Below, piece after piece: positions 1-8,489 of a DNA stretch of 12,790 nt (positions are counted from its first letter, which is position 1; every line of letters starts with the position of its first letter). This DNA is from Temnopleurus reevesii (lineage: Eukaryota > Echinodermata > Echinoidea > Temnopleuroida > Temnopleuridae). Both the position numbers and the translations under genes were made by a program. Location: positions 1 through 12,790 of the forward strand of contig BQKZ01006180.1 in NCBI GenBank assembly GCA_036244855.1. Reading direction: 5' to 3'. Below the pieces are notes generated by a model, which was given only the letters and a program-made list of their open reading frames with translations, made no database searches and was not told where the DNA came from.

Positions 1-59
1 ATGATGATAATGATGATGATAATGATGATGTTGATGATGATGGTACTGGTGATGATGAT
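1..59. repeat. GAT/ATG trinucleotide microsatellite
   Basis: Imperfect ATG/GAT triplets with AAT and GGT interruptions run from the first base of the window, so the left end of the tract is not visible. The same triplet recurs at 8805-9094 and at the right edge of the window. It lies in the presumed first intron of the Dbx-like gene and shows no coding signal. Confidence 0.9.
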
Positions 60-240
60 GAAGAAGAAGAAGAAGACGAATAATAATAAAAAGAAGGAGA
101 GGAAGAAGAAGAAGAAGAAGAATTAGGGGAAGAAGAAAAGGAAGAAGAAGTAGGAGTATCAGAAAAAGAAACGAATAATAAAGAAGTAAAAGACGAAGAA
201 GAATGGAAAAGGAAAATGGAAGAGGACAAAATATAGGAAT
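60..240. repeat. AAG/GAA-rich polypurine tract
   Basis: About 180 bases are almost entirely A and G on the plus strand, mostly AAG and GAA triplets with scattered T. It continues directly from the GAT microsatellite. Strong purine/pyrimidine asymmetry of this kind is known to favour triplex structures, but no mirror symmetry was established here. Every reading frame gives only Lys/Glu/Arg low complexity. Confidence 0.8.
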
Positions 241-270
241 AATATTCGTGAAAAAAAGTAGAAAGTATGT

Positions 271-310
271 GCATGTGTGCGTGTGTTTATGTGTGTGTGT
301 GTGTGTGTGT

Positions 311-364
<54 letters not shown>
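271..364. repeat. Compound (GT)n-(GA)n microsatellite
   Basis: A TG-rich stretch ends in a pure GT run (about 290-311). It passes directly into a GA run (about 312-364) with one GATA interruption. Translation gives only Cys/Val and Arg/Glu dipeptide runs, so the short open frame across it is not a gene. Compound GT-GA arrays are common in animal introns and are usually length-polymorphic. Confidence 0.92.
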
Positions 365-589
365 TGGAGGGGAGGTGGGAAAAGTGATATGGCGTATTTG
401 GTTAAACTCGAATCAAACAATTATCATCCTAGTTCATGTAGTTTGTTAACCAGTCATAATAGCACCATGCCACATGTCGTTACTGGTACCCCACCATCTA
501 CTATCACCTCAAAAAATCTTGTTTTTATTATCAGAGGCGAAAAAGATACGAAAATCAGTCCAAAAATCAGTAGAAAATCAACACCCTAT

Positions 590-805
590 GACGACACCGT
601 TGCAATCGTAGGGGCTGTGAAAAGACCTGCGGGGCACAATCGATCGAGACTCCGCCGTGATGCGCCGCCGAGAGATCGGGGGATGAGAGGGGAAGACTCG
701 CGTGGAAGAGCTGTGCGCGTCGATGCGAAGCGGTGCAACGTTTTGCTTTCCCCATTGCAACAATGCGACCACCAGTTACTACGCCCGCGGCTCTGGCCGG
801 GGAAA
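590..805. other. CpG-rich patch in the presumed intron
   Basis: This patch is clearly richer in G+C and CpG than its AT-rich surroundings, with CGATCGAG, CCGCCG, GCGCGTCGATGCG and CCCGCGG. Open frames cross it on both strands (plus 389-847; minus 567-772), but their products look like no protein I recognise, begin in AT-rich flank and show no splice logic. It could be a conserved regulatory island of the Dbx-like gene, an exon of an unrecognised transcript or an old repeat. Sequence alone does not decide. Confidence 0.35.
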
Positions 806-1579
806 CACTTAATAATTACCGTTGAGTTATCAGCTATGGAAGTGTGAATGCATGTTTGATTGTTATCATGGAAAGAAAATATCGAAATAGGTCATTATCA
901 CACAGAATAATAGAAGGATATAGAGCTAGAGATTGAAGAAAATATTAGAATATATTGGTGAGCGATGATCTTGATAATAAATCGCGGATAGGTTGAAATT
1001 CGTCAACAGATGTTAGTTAACACACCCCAAAATAAGAGGATATTAAAATATATCGTGACAGCATTATCATCATCAATAATATGAAATCCTCTGAAAAAGT
1101 AGTCCTTTTAAACATCTACCAAGTGCCAAAATATCACTTTTATACGTTTTAAGGACCTTAGAAATAATCCATACATACGGATTCAAATATACGTGTTATC
1201 CATCAAGATAAAGTAACCGTTTCTCCATTTTTCAATTTTTAGCACGGGGGTGGGGGGGGGGCACATTCGGGCACATCCCTTTAATTTTGTAAAACTAAAA
1301 AAAACGCATGGAAGAAGACAAACAAAAAACTTTGCCTTTCCACATTTCTTTTCCGGTTACATCAGAACACATTTTTGTTAGCGTTCAAAAAATACCCCTT
1401 TTTATCTGCTTAACTACCTATTAGGTCTGATCTAGAAAGATCTTGGATCGATTACAATCAGAATATCAGGTGTACAGATTCAAGTAAATGGAACAATGAA
1501 TGAACATGTGAGGAATATTTCAACGAAATATCCGAACTGTGAATTTTCATACAATATCAAGTTCGTAGCAGTAAATCTT
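806..1579. other. AT-rich non-coding sequence
   Basis: No open frame, RNA gene or structured repeat was recognised. The only landmark is a G-homopolymer patch around 1245-1261. It is taken as intronic because of its position downstream, on the minus strand, of the Dbx-like exon. Confidence 0.6.
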
Positions 1580-1587
1580 TGAAAGAG

Positions 1588-1775
1588 GCAATATTGTACC
1601 TTTTTAGAGCCTCAATTGGTGTGGTGATGTCTTCTACGGTATACATGGTCAAAGGAATCCAATCATTCGCGAAATGCAATAATTTATTAAAGTTTTTGTT
1701 CGATTTTTGTTCGAATTAAAACGCATTGGGCACTCTAAAAAGCCCACAATTCAGAGTTTCCATGATATTGCATCC
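1588..1775. repeat. Short inverted repeat, possible foldback remnant
   Basis: CTTTTTAGAG at 1600-1609 is matched in inverted orientation by CTCTAAAAAG at 1733-1742. Similarity loosely continues on both sides: CCTCAATTGG on the left against the complement of ATTGGGCA on the right. Related GCAATATTGTACC (1588-1600) and ATATTGCATCC (1765-1775) motifs lie nearby. This could be a small degenerate non-autonomous element. Arms this short could also arise by chance in AT-rich DNA. Confidence 0.3.
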
Positions 1776-1996
1776 TAAAGGCGCACACATAAATACAAAA
1801 TGCTTATGACACACACTTAGAAAGGAATGAGGCAAATTGCACCTTGCAACTTTGGGCCTGAGAGCACCATTTGAGGTCCAATTTTAAATTTCATTTATAA
1901 GGGGGCAATTTTTTACTCTTTTTCTCAGATTGCACGATTACTCATTTTCTCAGTGTGGAGGTTTATAAACAAGATATTTTAAAACAGCGCAGCAAT

Positions 1997-2070
1997 GAGG
2001 TTTGAACCCGCGCCGTGAAGGATCACGTCATTCCAGGGCAGACGATTTACCGAATGGGCTGCATATCTGC
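1997..2070 (-). repeat. tRNA-like module, left arm, with pol III A and B boxes
   Basis: Read on the minus strand, this stretch looks like a degenerate type-2 (Leu/Ser-like) tRNA. Positions 2070-2064 (GCAGATA) could pair with TTGCTGC just past the 3' side. The A-box-like CAGCCCATTCGG is at 2061-2050. A CGTC/GACG anticodon-type stem follows. A perfect five-pair long variable arm comes next (CGTGA-TCCT-TCACG, 2027-2014). The B box GGTTCAAACC is at 2008-1999. The D and T stems are poorly paired, so a functional tRNA is unlikely. A tRNA-derived SINE head is the better reading. It faces away from a second tRNA-like module at 2207-2280. Confidence 0.5.
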
Positions 2071-2206
2071 TCTAGTTGATCAGGCGACATTACGGCATTA
2101 CGAGCGAATATTTTGGCATATTTTCACCGGAAACGGACTGTCACGGTTGACGGATAAGAATCTATATTTTGATGTCTTATATAATAATCCGTCCATGGGT
2201 GGGAAG

Positions 2207-2280
2207 CAGTTTGCAGTTCAACTGGTAAAACGTCTGCATCAGAATAAAAAGACGGTTCGAACCTCTCGATCGTCTACCAT
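2207..2280 (+). repeat. tRNA-like module, right arm, with pol III A and B boxes
   Basis: The A-box-like CAGTTCAACTGG (2214-2225) matches the TRGYNNARNNGG consensus at all but its first base. The B box GGTTCGAACC (2254-2263) lies about 30 bases on, normal tRNA spacing. It has no long variable arm, unlike the left module. Its outer edge (GAGGTTCGAACC, complement) and inner edge (GCAGACGTTTTACC, complement) mirror GAGGTTTGAACC and GCAGACGATTTACC of the left module, so the pair forms an imperfect palindrome around a core of roughly 136 bases. The open frame from 2015 to 2296 only reads through this repeat, starts at GTG and is not considered a gene. Confidence 0.5.
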
Positions 2281-2284
2281 ATCA

Positions 2285-2294
2285 TTTTTTTTTT
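2285..2294 (+). terminator. T10 run, candidate pol III terminator
   Basis: Ten consecutive T residues lie 21 bases past the right module's B box and just beyond its tRNA-like 3' end. Four or more T residues normally stop RNA polymerase III, so a rightward transcript from the 2214/2254 boxes would end here at roughly 80-90 nt. Confidence 0.4.
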
Positions 2295-2328
2295 AAATAC
2301 ACGCGTCTTGTAAAATGTCATGAAAAAG

Positions 2329-2344
2329 GGTGCAATATTGCACC
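2329..2344. repeat. Perfect 16-bp palindrome
   Basis: GGTGCAATATTGCACC is identical to its own reverse complement. It lies 35 bases past the T run of the tRNA-like pair. Its right half (GCAATATTGCACC) resembles GCAATATTGTACC at 1588-1600 and AAATTGCACC at 1834-1843, so it may belong to a local repeat family into which the tRNA-like element inserted. Confidence 0.45.
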
Positions 2345-2642
2345 ATGAAGAAATATGTGCTCCCAGTGTTGCATTACTGTGCAACCTTGAAAGTGCGAAA
2401 TTGTGCCATTTTCTTAGTGTATATGACAACAAAAAATACTCCTTTTGCCTGATTTCTATTTTTCGTCCTTATTTTGCTTGCATATATTTATCATTTTTAA
2501 ACACCAATGATTTTGACAACAAATATCATCAAAACACATTACTCTAAAACACTTGTATTGAGATATGTTTTCTAATTTTGATGATAATCATTTATATTTT
2601 TAGTACCCAAGCCAATCTCCTTTTACACCTAACTATTTAATC

Positions 2643-3159
2643 TTAAAGCGATATACCAGTTTTGGGAGGAGGGCGCTTCAGATATTTAACTAGTTTGCGA
2701 GCTGCAGTAAAATTATTACCATAATGCAATTTTTCAATAGTAAATTAGAGCATGTTCATAGTTTGTTTGAATGAAATCGACATAGAAATGGCTTAATCAT
2801 CGCAAAATAAAACAACCTGGTGCGGTCATACTTCCTCACAGAACATGCTTCACGTACAAAATGAACGCGAACTCACACACCGCAGACAATACCACCGATC
2901 GCACCGCCTGTTTCAGGCCGACGCTCCCCCATGCTAAAGCACTTAGCACACCGTAGGAACAATGGCGGANCCATGTTGGCAGCCATTTTGTGCCTGTGCG
3001 TTTGCCAATTTAAGGAGCCCATGAGGGGTGTAAATCAAAACTTTGAAAATTCATAACTTTTGAATGGATCATCCGATTTTGCTCAAATTTTCACAGTTTG
3101 TTCATCATATTTTTCATTTAATGATAGCAATTTAATCTCTGAGTGTAGTTCCCCTTTAA
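2643..3159. mobile_element. Possible TTAA-flanked MITE
   Basis: The stretch starts TTAAAGCGATATACC and ends, read from the other strand, TTAAAGGGGAACTAC. This gives a TTAA at each end followed by weakly similar termini (about 10 of 15 positions). TTAA target duplications are known for piggyBac and Kolobok DNA transposons. It encodes no transposase. The interior has an AATGGC/GCCATT inverted pair (2961-2966 and 2982-2987) around the ambiguous base at 2970. The termini are too degenerate for a firm family call, and TTAA is common in AT-rich DNA. Confidence 0.3.
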
Positions 3160-5456
3160 CATAAAGTATGTCAACGGACGATAGATCCATCCGCCGTGAA
3201 ATTGAAATTTGTGACATAACAATCGGTTTCGAGTTAAAAAGCATTGCAAAGGAGCATTTAAAGGGTTTGATTTAATTTTATGAAAATAGATTGTATTGTG
3301 TCGAAGGAAAAGGATAAAACAAAACTAATAATAAAAATTGATAAATACCTTCAGGCCCTCATAAGGGAGGGGGTAAAATTGGGAAAGATTAGAAAAAAAT
3401 AGAATAATGATAAGACTACAATATGTTGAGTTATAATGACTCAATAAAAATGTGAAAATAGGCAGACTGGGCTATCAAGTGGCGGTTAATTAAAGTCATT
3501 AAATGAGCAGAACATATGAGACAATTAAAAAATGACAATGGCGAAATGGCGAAAATAGGAATATATCAAAGGTAAAGATGATTATCGATTGGTATGAGAC
3601 AGACATGAAATCAACAGTTATAACAATAAGACTGTGGGGAGGGGGAGATAAAAATATTTTCTTACTGAAATCTCAAATACCCTTGTGCCAATGCGACCCT
3701 CACAAATCTTTGCTTCGTTGATAATGAAATGTCGCCCTCAACGCCATTCTCGTCACACATGTTTCAGCGACGCTGTCATGGCTTTGCCGACACAATCATG
3801 ACAATGTCAGCATGGCCAGTGCTGAGCCAAAAATGACAATATTGTATGGGCGTATTAAAAGTCTTCCAACAAAAGAAGTGATGAGGAAAATGATTTTGCA
3901 CTTCTCACTCAAAGAACAATCTCGGAAGAATGGTGATTATTGATAAGTTTGTATGGCTAATGTTGATAAAATCATATCTAAAACGGTAAGCCAACTGGTC
4001 CTGATATGCCACGATCATCTGCATTATTGGAATGACCATGATCATCTACTCCGATATTTTTTTCAAACGTTTTAAGTTCTTAATTCTCTATCTCATTTGT
4101 ATGTCCACCATTATGGTACATGTAACCTCGAAACGTTGCGCAAAAGATAGCTCACCAACATAAATTAAATATACATATTGTCCATACTACTTTGACTAAA
4201 CACGCGTAACTTGTAGTAGCCTATATTCTTTTTTCTTTTTCACTTGCACTTTTGCAGACATGTTTGCCAATGTTTTGTAAACTTTTGCCTAACATAATAA
4301 AGCTGAGGTAGAAACTAGCATCTTCCTTTTTCATAGATCTGTATACACTATTCAATTAAATCATGAGTATATAATTTGGGACATGCGTCAGATAGCATAA
4401 AACCCCCGAAAAGAAAGAGAGAAGAAACAACTTTAAAGAGTGTTGAAGAAATAGGATTGCGATTTTAAATATGATGTTCAATGATGTTTCATGGCATCAA
4501 ATAGGAACAAATGATTGCAACTGGGAAAGACGTAAGTTTGAAACGAATTAAACGATTAATTAACTGTCCGTCAATTTACTTGGGCATGTCTTAAGAGAGC
4601 CAAATGCTCTCTCATAAAGTATTTAGCTTGCGTATTCAGCATATCATCGTCAATGGTCAAAATGATTGATACTAAATCATTTGCCGAGTGTACCTTCTCT
4701 ATAAATCTAGCCTATCCCTCCCTTTTTCCCATCCCCGCAAATCATCAGAATATCACTTAACGTTCCTAAATAACCACCAGTTGTTCGTGATAGCAGCATT
4801 AGATATTGGATCCCCATCGCACAATTACAATGTAAGCAATCTTATCCTCTACACTTGTCGAGGCTTATCTCTCGCTCGTTAGCACCAAGCTAGGGTCAAC
4901 ACTAACAGAGGTCTGACGGTGGAGTCTGGGGGAGAATCGAATCTAATTCTCGTTAGCATCCTCTAATAGGCTCGGGTAAGTATGGGGGTCAGCGATGGCA
5001 ATGAAATTCATTTTTGTAAAATTTCTTTCATTATCTGGATAATCGCAATTGTTATTCTATTTAAGATGTAATATCTTATAATCAAATCTGATTACTATAT
5101 GATCGTCTTGAAGGTGAAATCGAGCTCAGCCTACAATCATAATAACAAACATATAGATGAAAGATATTGAAGATTTCAATCACATGCCATTCATTTGAAA
5201 GATTAGAAGTACGAGACCCATGTCATGATTGCCATTGAACGGGCAATCTTTTTAAGTCGTCTAAAGGAGCGGCCAATTTTCTTTAATTTAAAAGTACTTT
5301 TGTCTTTGAGAGGGCGATTCCCATGATCTTTTGGCGAATTGAAATATGATCATTGTGATTTTAATGGACATTGATGGATCTTTGACGACATAGAGGTCAC
5401 AATTACGCGCTAAAAGTCATACGAATAATGAAACGTCTATATAAACAGATAAAGTA
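3160..5456. other. Long AT-rich non-coding stretch
   Basis: No exon, RNA gene or ordered repeat was recognised on either strand. Open frames are short and non-repetitive in composition, including a 64-codon frame at 4688-4882 whose product is not protein-like. Neither strand shows a homeodomain WFQNRR-type stretch, so later exons of the Dbx-like gene are not here as far as can be seen by eye. It is interpreted as intron. Confidence 0.6.
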
Positions 5457-5661
5457 AGATTCAACCAAGATTATTCACAAGTTTGTGAGATGAATTGTAA
5501 TACGTAATGAAAACGCAGCGGGTCAAAGTGAAGTGGTGAAAGTCATATAAGAATAAATAAACATTTAGACAAAGATCCAACCAAAACTAGCCCGAATTTT
5601 TATGAAGAAAGATTCAACCAAGACTATTCAAAATGTGAGAGAAGTTGTAACATGCAATGAA
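5457..5661 (+). repeat. Degenerate direct duplication
   Basis: AGATTCAACCAAGATTATTC at 5457 recurs as AGATTCAACCAAGACTATTC at 5610, followed in both by a TGTGAGA...TTGTAA...AATGAA series, so about 55 bases are shared. A partial third copy, AGATCCAACCAAAACTA, lies at 5573-5589. The spacing between the full copies is 153 bases. The unit has no coding potential. Confidence 0.6.
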
Positions 5662-6019
5662 GAGATAAAATTGATGAAAGGAAAATAATGACAATGATAA
5701 TGGAATCATGCAAAGTTTATACGATGTCATCGACAAGATAAATATTAGATGCATAAGAAAATAATTCATATCTATTGATCTCATACCAAAAGTACCTTGC
5801 AAACTATGTAAATTATCAAATCCGGAGCGGTATTTTATCAAGTTACGATTGGTATTCTTGTGCTGAATGGTCAAGAATGCGTATAATATTACCCTCGCTA
5901 GCGGAAACACTGACAAGGTTATTGATTAAAAGACTTTATATATTTTCAAGTTTTTTGAAACAGTAAAATAACAAACAAATAAACAAACAAAAACAAAATG
6001 GAAACAAAGAAATAGAAAA

Positions 6020-6026
6020 ACTTACG
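6020..6026 (-). promoter_or_regulatory. Splice donor ending the Dbx-like exon 1
   Basis: On the minus strand the exon ends ...CCACATC and is followed by GTAAGT, a consensus 5' splice site. The last exonic base is at plus coordinate 6026. The frame closes after 304 full codons plus one base, so the intron is in phase 1. Past this point the frame loses its Pro/His/Ser composition and becomes a Phe/Leu-rich run to a stop, as expected of intron. Confidence 0.8.
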
Positions 6027-6938
6027 ATGTGGTGACAAGCTGTGGGGTGACAGGAGCGAGTTGACGCCGAACTTTAAAAGCCCTGTCGGAGGCGCTCCGG
6101 CTGGGTGCGGTGCTTGATGCTGGGCCTGGAGATTGCTGGTCTTCGGCGATCCCTGCGGACTCGGTGGTTGATGTCGATGATGGCTGGGATGGAGAGGAGG
6201 AAGACGGTGCGGTGCATGATGAGGGGTGGGTTGAAACGACGGCGTCAACGGCAACGGGAGTGGATGGTGCGAATGCGCGCTCGATGTTGTCGATGATATT
6301 GGGAGATGACCGTGCGATTGCGATGACGAACTGGTTGATGATGAGGAGATCGATGACGGAGGATGCGGTGACGATGACGAGGGCCGATCACCATGTGGAT
6401 GGTGATGATGGTAGTGATGCTGGTGGTCGTTGCTCAGTGACGAGTTATTGTTGTTATTGTTTAAGTTTCCGTTGGAAGATGTGACAGGAGTTTGGTGGTC
6501 TTTTTGCTGCCGAAGACCGTTGCAAGTGGTGCAGGAAGCGGGGTGTCGCGGAATGGGTTTATGGATCGGTGCCCGGCTGGAAAGGATGTCCTTGACGAGG
6601 AAAGACGTTGTCGAGGTTGCTGCAACACCAACCAGTGGTTGTGGTTGTACAGGTGGCGGTGTTGCCAGCGGAGAGGACGTCTTATTGGAGGTTGCCTGTG
6701 GTAGAGTTGCGAGGTGTTGCCGGAAGATGCTTTGGTAGATTGGTGTCGGGGCTAGGACACCGGAGAATATGGACTTCTCCTCGGATGAGTCAATCCTCGG
6801 TTCGAGCCTCCGTATGAGATGGGGTAGTGGTAGCCCACCGGGGTGTGGTAGACCGGACATCGCGGGGAGAGCAGGCGCGAAGGAGTACGGTACCTCGCCT
6901 GGCATCACAGAACGGTTACTAGCTTCCAGCGCAGTCAT
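6026..6938 (-). CDS. Dbx-like homeobox protein, first coding exon (partial, no homeodomain)
   Basis: This is the N-terminal half of a probable homeodomain transcription factor acting in the nucleus. 304 codons plus one base lie between the first ATG (6938; in-frame TGA nine bases upstream) and a GTAAGT donor. Met12 (6905-6903), with a purine at -3, is a plausible alternative start. Three islands match the order in vertebrate Dbx: VLAPTP (61-66), SFLVKDIL (112-119), which also fits the eh1 Groucho-binding pattern FxVxxIL, and LLKFGVNSLLS (287-297; FLKFGVNAILSS in vertebrate Dbx1). In between is low complexity: Asn160-165, a His block at 174-180 and Ser-rich 187-206, then Pro/His-rich sequence to 283. 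A lone CxxC occurs at 136-139. The homeodomain must lie in later exons beyond position 1. Dbx proteins are known neural-patterning repressors. Hlx or Bsx relatives are less likely because they lack the KFGVN island. Confidence 0.75.
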
Positions 6939-7030
6939 ACGAACAAATCAAATCAAATCAAAACCAATAGTTGTAAATAACGGCCACAGGAGTGATCAAC
7001 TTTTCTCCTCGGCGGCCAATAAAAGCGAAT
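6939..7030 (-). other. Likely 5' UTR of the Dbx-like gene
   Basis: This lies directly upstream of the start codon on the minus strand. It includes a short (AAATC)n-like stretch near 6945-6960. Its extent is a guess, bounded by the AT box at 7030-7036; no transcript data are available. Confidence 0.35.
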
Positions 7031-7036
7031 ATATAT
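7030..7036 (-). promoter_or_regulatory. TATA-like box oriented toward the Dbx-like exon
   Basis: The minus strand reads CGATATATATTCGC here, about 92 bases upstream of the first ATG. A start near 7000-7005 would give a short 5' UTR. Two ATTGG motifs on the plus strand (7191-7195 and 7218-7222), which are CCAAT boxes on the minus strand, lie further upstream. The alternating AT core is weak evidence on its own. Confidence 0.35.
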
Positions 7037-7190
7037 CGATGATTATGCCTTTTTTGCGAGGTCGATTGTGAGACTTGTTATGTATGACCGATGGTAATCA
7101 ATGCAAACGCATTTATGACCACCACTAAACGCAAACCGCACTTTCGGGGGGAATCGTCAATAGACTATCGCACCGGCTTGAGCAGCAATG

Positions 7191-7222
7191 ATTGGCAGAT
7201 CGCGGAGCCACGCGCTGATTGG
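7191..7222 (-). promoter_or_regulatory. Paired CCAAT boxes
   Basis: Two inverted CCAAT motifs, GATTGGC at 7190-7196 and GATTGGT at 7217-7223, occur 27 bases apart in a GC-rich promoter-like block. CCAAT is known to bind NF-Y, and two copies near 25-35 bases apart are common in animal promoters. Further CCAAT motifs on the plus strand lie at 6964-6968 and 7016-7020. Confidence 0.45.
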
Positions 7223-7286
7223 TCAATTGTTAGCCGGTCTCGTGCAAAGTGGGCGCGGCTTAGCAACGCTTCGCACTTGTCTCTCG

Positions 7287-7364
7287 TTTCGCGATAGGTT
7301 GGAGTTTTCGCGATAATTGCGCATGCGCTTCTCGCTATAAAGGGAACAAGTTAAAAGTTTCGCG
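7287..7364 (+). promoter_or_regulatory. NRF1-type palindrome, TTTCGCG repeats and forward TATA box
   Basis: TTTCGCGATA occurs at 7287-7296 and 7306-7315, and TTTCGCG again at 7358-7364; these resemble E2F sites. TGCGCATGCGCT (7318-7329) is one base from the palindromic NRF1 consensus. TATAAAGGG (7336-7344) follows seven bases later in plus orientation, so a rightward start near 7366-7372 is possible. NRF1's sea-urchin homologue, P3A2, is a known regulator of early genes. No clear gene follows on the plus strand, so this may drive a divergent non-coding transcript or simply be part of the Dbx-like promoter. Confidence 0.45.
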
Positions 7365-7390
7365 TTTGCTCCCTACTGCGCAAGCACCCT

Positions 7391-8199
7391 TGAAGATATC
7401 AAAACTAATTATAACCATCTTTTTTTTTCTCCAAAAGACTCCTCCCATAACGATTTAGCATCAGAAAGAAAAACTCTTCAAAACATATCCCCTTTTCATC
7501 GTCCAATCAAGTCAACTCCATCCATTTATAACCCACTGTAATTAATAAAAAGAGATAAATCACGCGCGAGCGGCTTTGAAAATCAATAAGACAGGGAGAA
7601 ATCTTAAACTTTTTCCCTCTCCCATACCCTCTGTTCACTTTAAGATTCGCCTTTGTATGTATTGTCTGGAGGACCCGTATGTGAATAATTTTGGGTATGA
7701 AGAAGGGGCGGGGAGAGTGTGGGTTTTTTTTTTCCAATGAAATGCCAGCGTTTGTGGGCGATATACGCTTTATTATGCGCTATATTAGTGGTAATAATTA
7801 TAAGGTCTGTTGTTATGGGGTTCTTCAATTCATAGATTTATTACGTAGAGCATGAATTGTGGATGTGCTTTGCTTTACTTTCGCAGTCCTTTTCTTAAAA
7901 GCGTAATATCGGTCGCTTTTTATCAATGTTTGCAGTCTGTCGCCGTTCATTATGCTCTCCTTTTTCTTCTCAGCCGCAAAGGAAATTAATTTATGTAATC
8001 ATATTGTCCCTTCTATATATCTTTTTCTTCACTCCTTTTCTGACTCTACCGCTCTTTATATTTCTAAGTTGACTCTCAATTCGTTCTCACACAAACAAAC
8101 AAAATTATATTTGAATTCTTTTCTTTTTATTGTGACTTTTCTATTACTATAATTAAATAGCTCAATCATCCCCCTTTTCTCAATGGCGTTTCATGCCTC

Positions 8200-8204
<5 letters not shown>
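7391..8204. other. AT-rich upstream flank without a recognised gene
   Basis: Short open frames at 7507-7828 (minus) and 7952-8152 (plus) have composition typical of translated AT-rich spacer and no recognisable domain. Homopolymer T runs occur near 7420 and 7724. This stretch may hold regulatory sequence of the Dbx-like gene, but no specific site could be supported. Confidence 0.55.

Positions 8205-8247
<43 letters not shown>
8205..8247. repeat. (CT)n microsatellite
   Basis: An uninterrupted CT dinucleotide run of about 21 copies, equal to GA on the minus strand, lies some 1.27 kb upstream of the Dbx-like start. GA/CT runs can bind GAGA-type factors, but here a simple-repeat explanation suffices. 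Confidence 0.95.
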
Positions 8248-8249
<2 letters not shown>

Positions 8250-8489
8250 TCTTTCTATCCAATGCATCCCTCAAAAATGAAAAAAAAAAAATAAATAAAT
8301 GTGTTTATAGCAAACAAAAAAGGTTCTTGTGTGCAAAATGCTAACATGGGGATGAATACAGTGATATTACACTGAAAATATAAGTAAACAAGTTATCAAC
8401 TGATATAACATTTGCTGTTTCCAAATTCTGTAAACTTTACAAATTACTTATTTATCTCATCTAAAACCATGAATACGTTTAACGTCTTT

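Noticed and set aside
389..847. 152-codon open frame
   Set aside because: It starts in AT-rich flank after a microsatellite, has no recognisable domain and owes its length to the CpG-rich patch, which lacks TA-containing stops.
1997..2280. Considered as two functional tRNA genes
   Set aside because: A and B boxes are good, but D and T stems are poorly paired and no clean acceptor stem is formed on the right.
2015..2296. 93-codon open frame
   Set aside because: It starts at GTG within the left tRNA-like module, runs through both modules and ends in the T run. It is better explained as read-through of a structured repeat.
5614..5916. 100-codon minus-strand frame just inside intron 1
   Set aside because: Phe/Leu/Ser/Ile-rich composition typical of translated AT-rich DNA, overlapping a direct duplication, with no homeodomain residues.
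6026..6938. Hlx, Bsx or Bar-class identity for the homeobox exon
   Set aside because: An eh1-like motif alone would fit several classes, but the LLKFGVNSLLS island and the APTP motif favour Dbx.
6105..7071. Several plus-strand open frames opposite the Dbx-like exon
   Set aside because: They are antisense shadows of a GC-rich, low-complexity exon. The minus frame has conserved family motifs and a splice donor, and the plus frames have neither.
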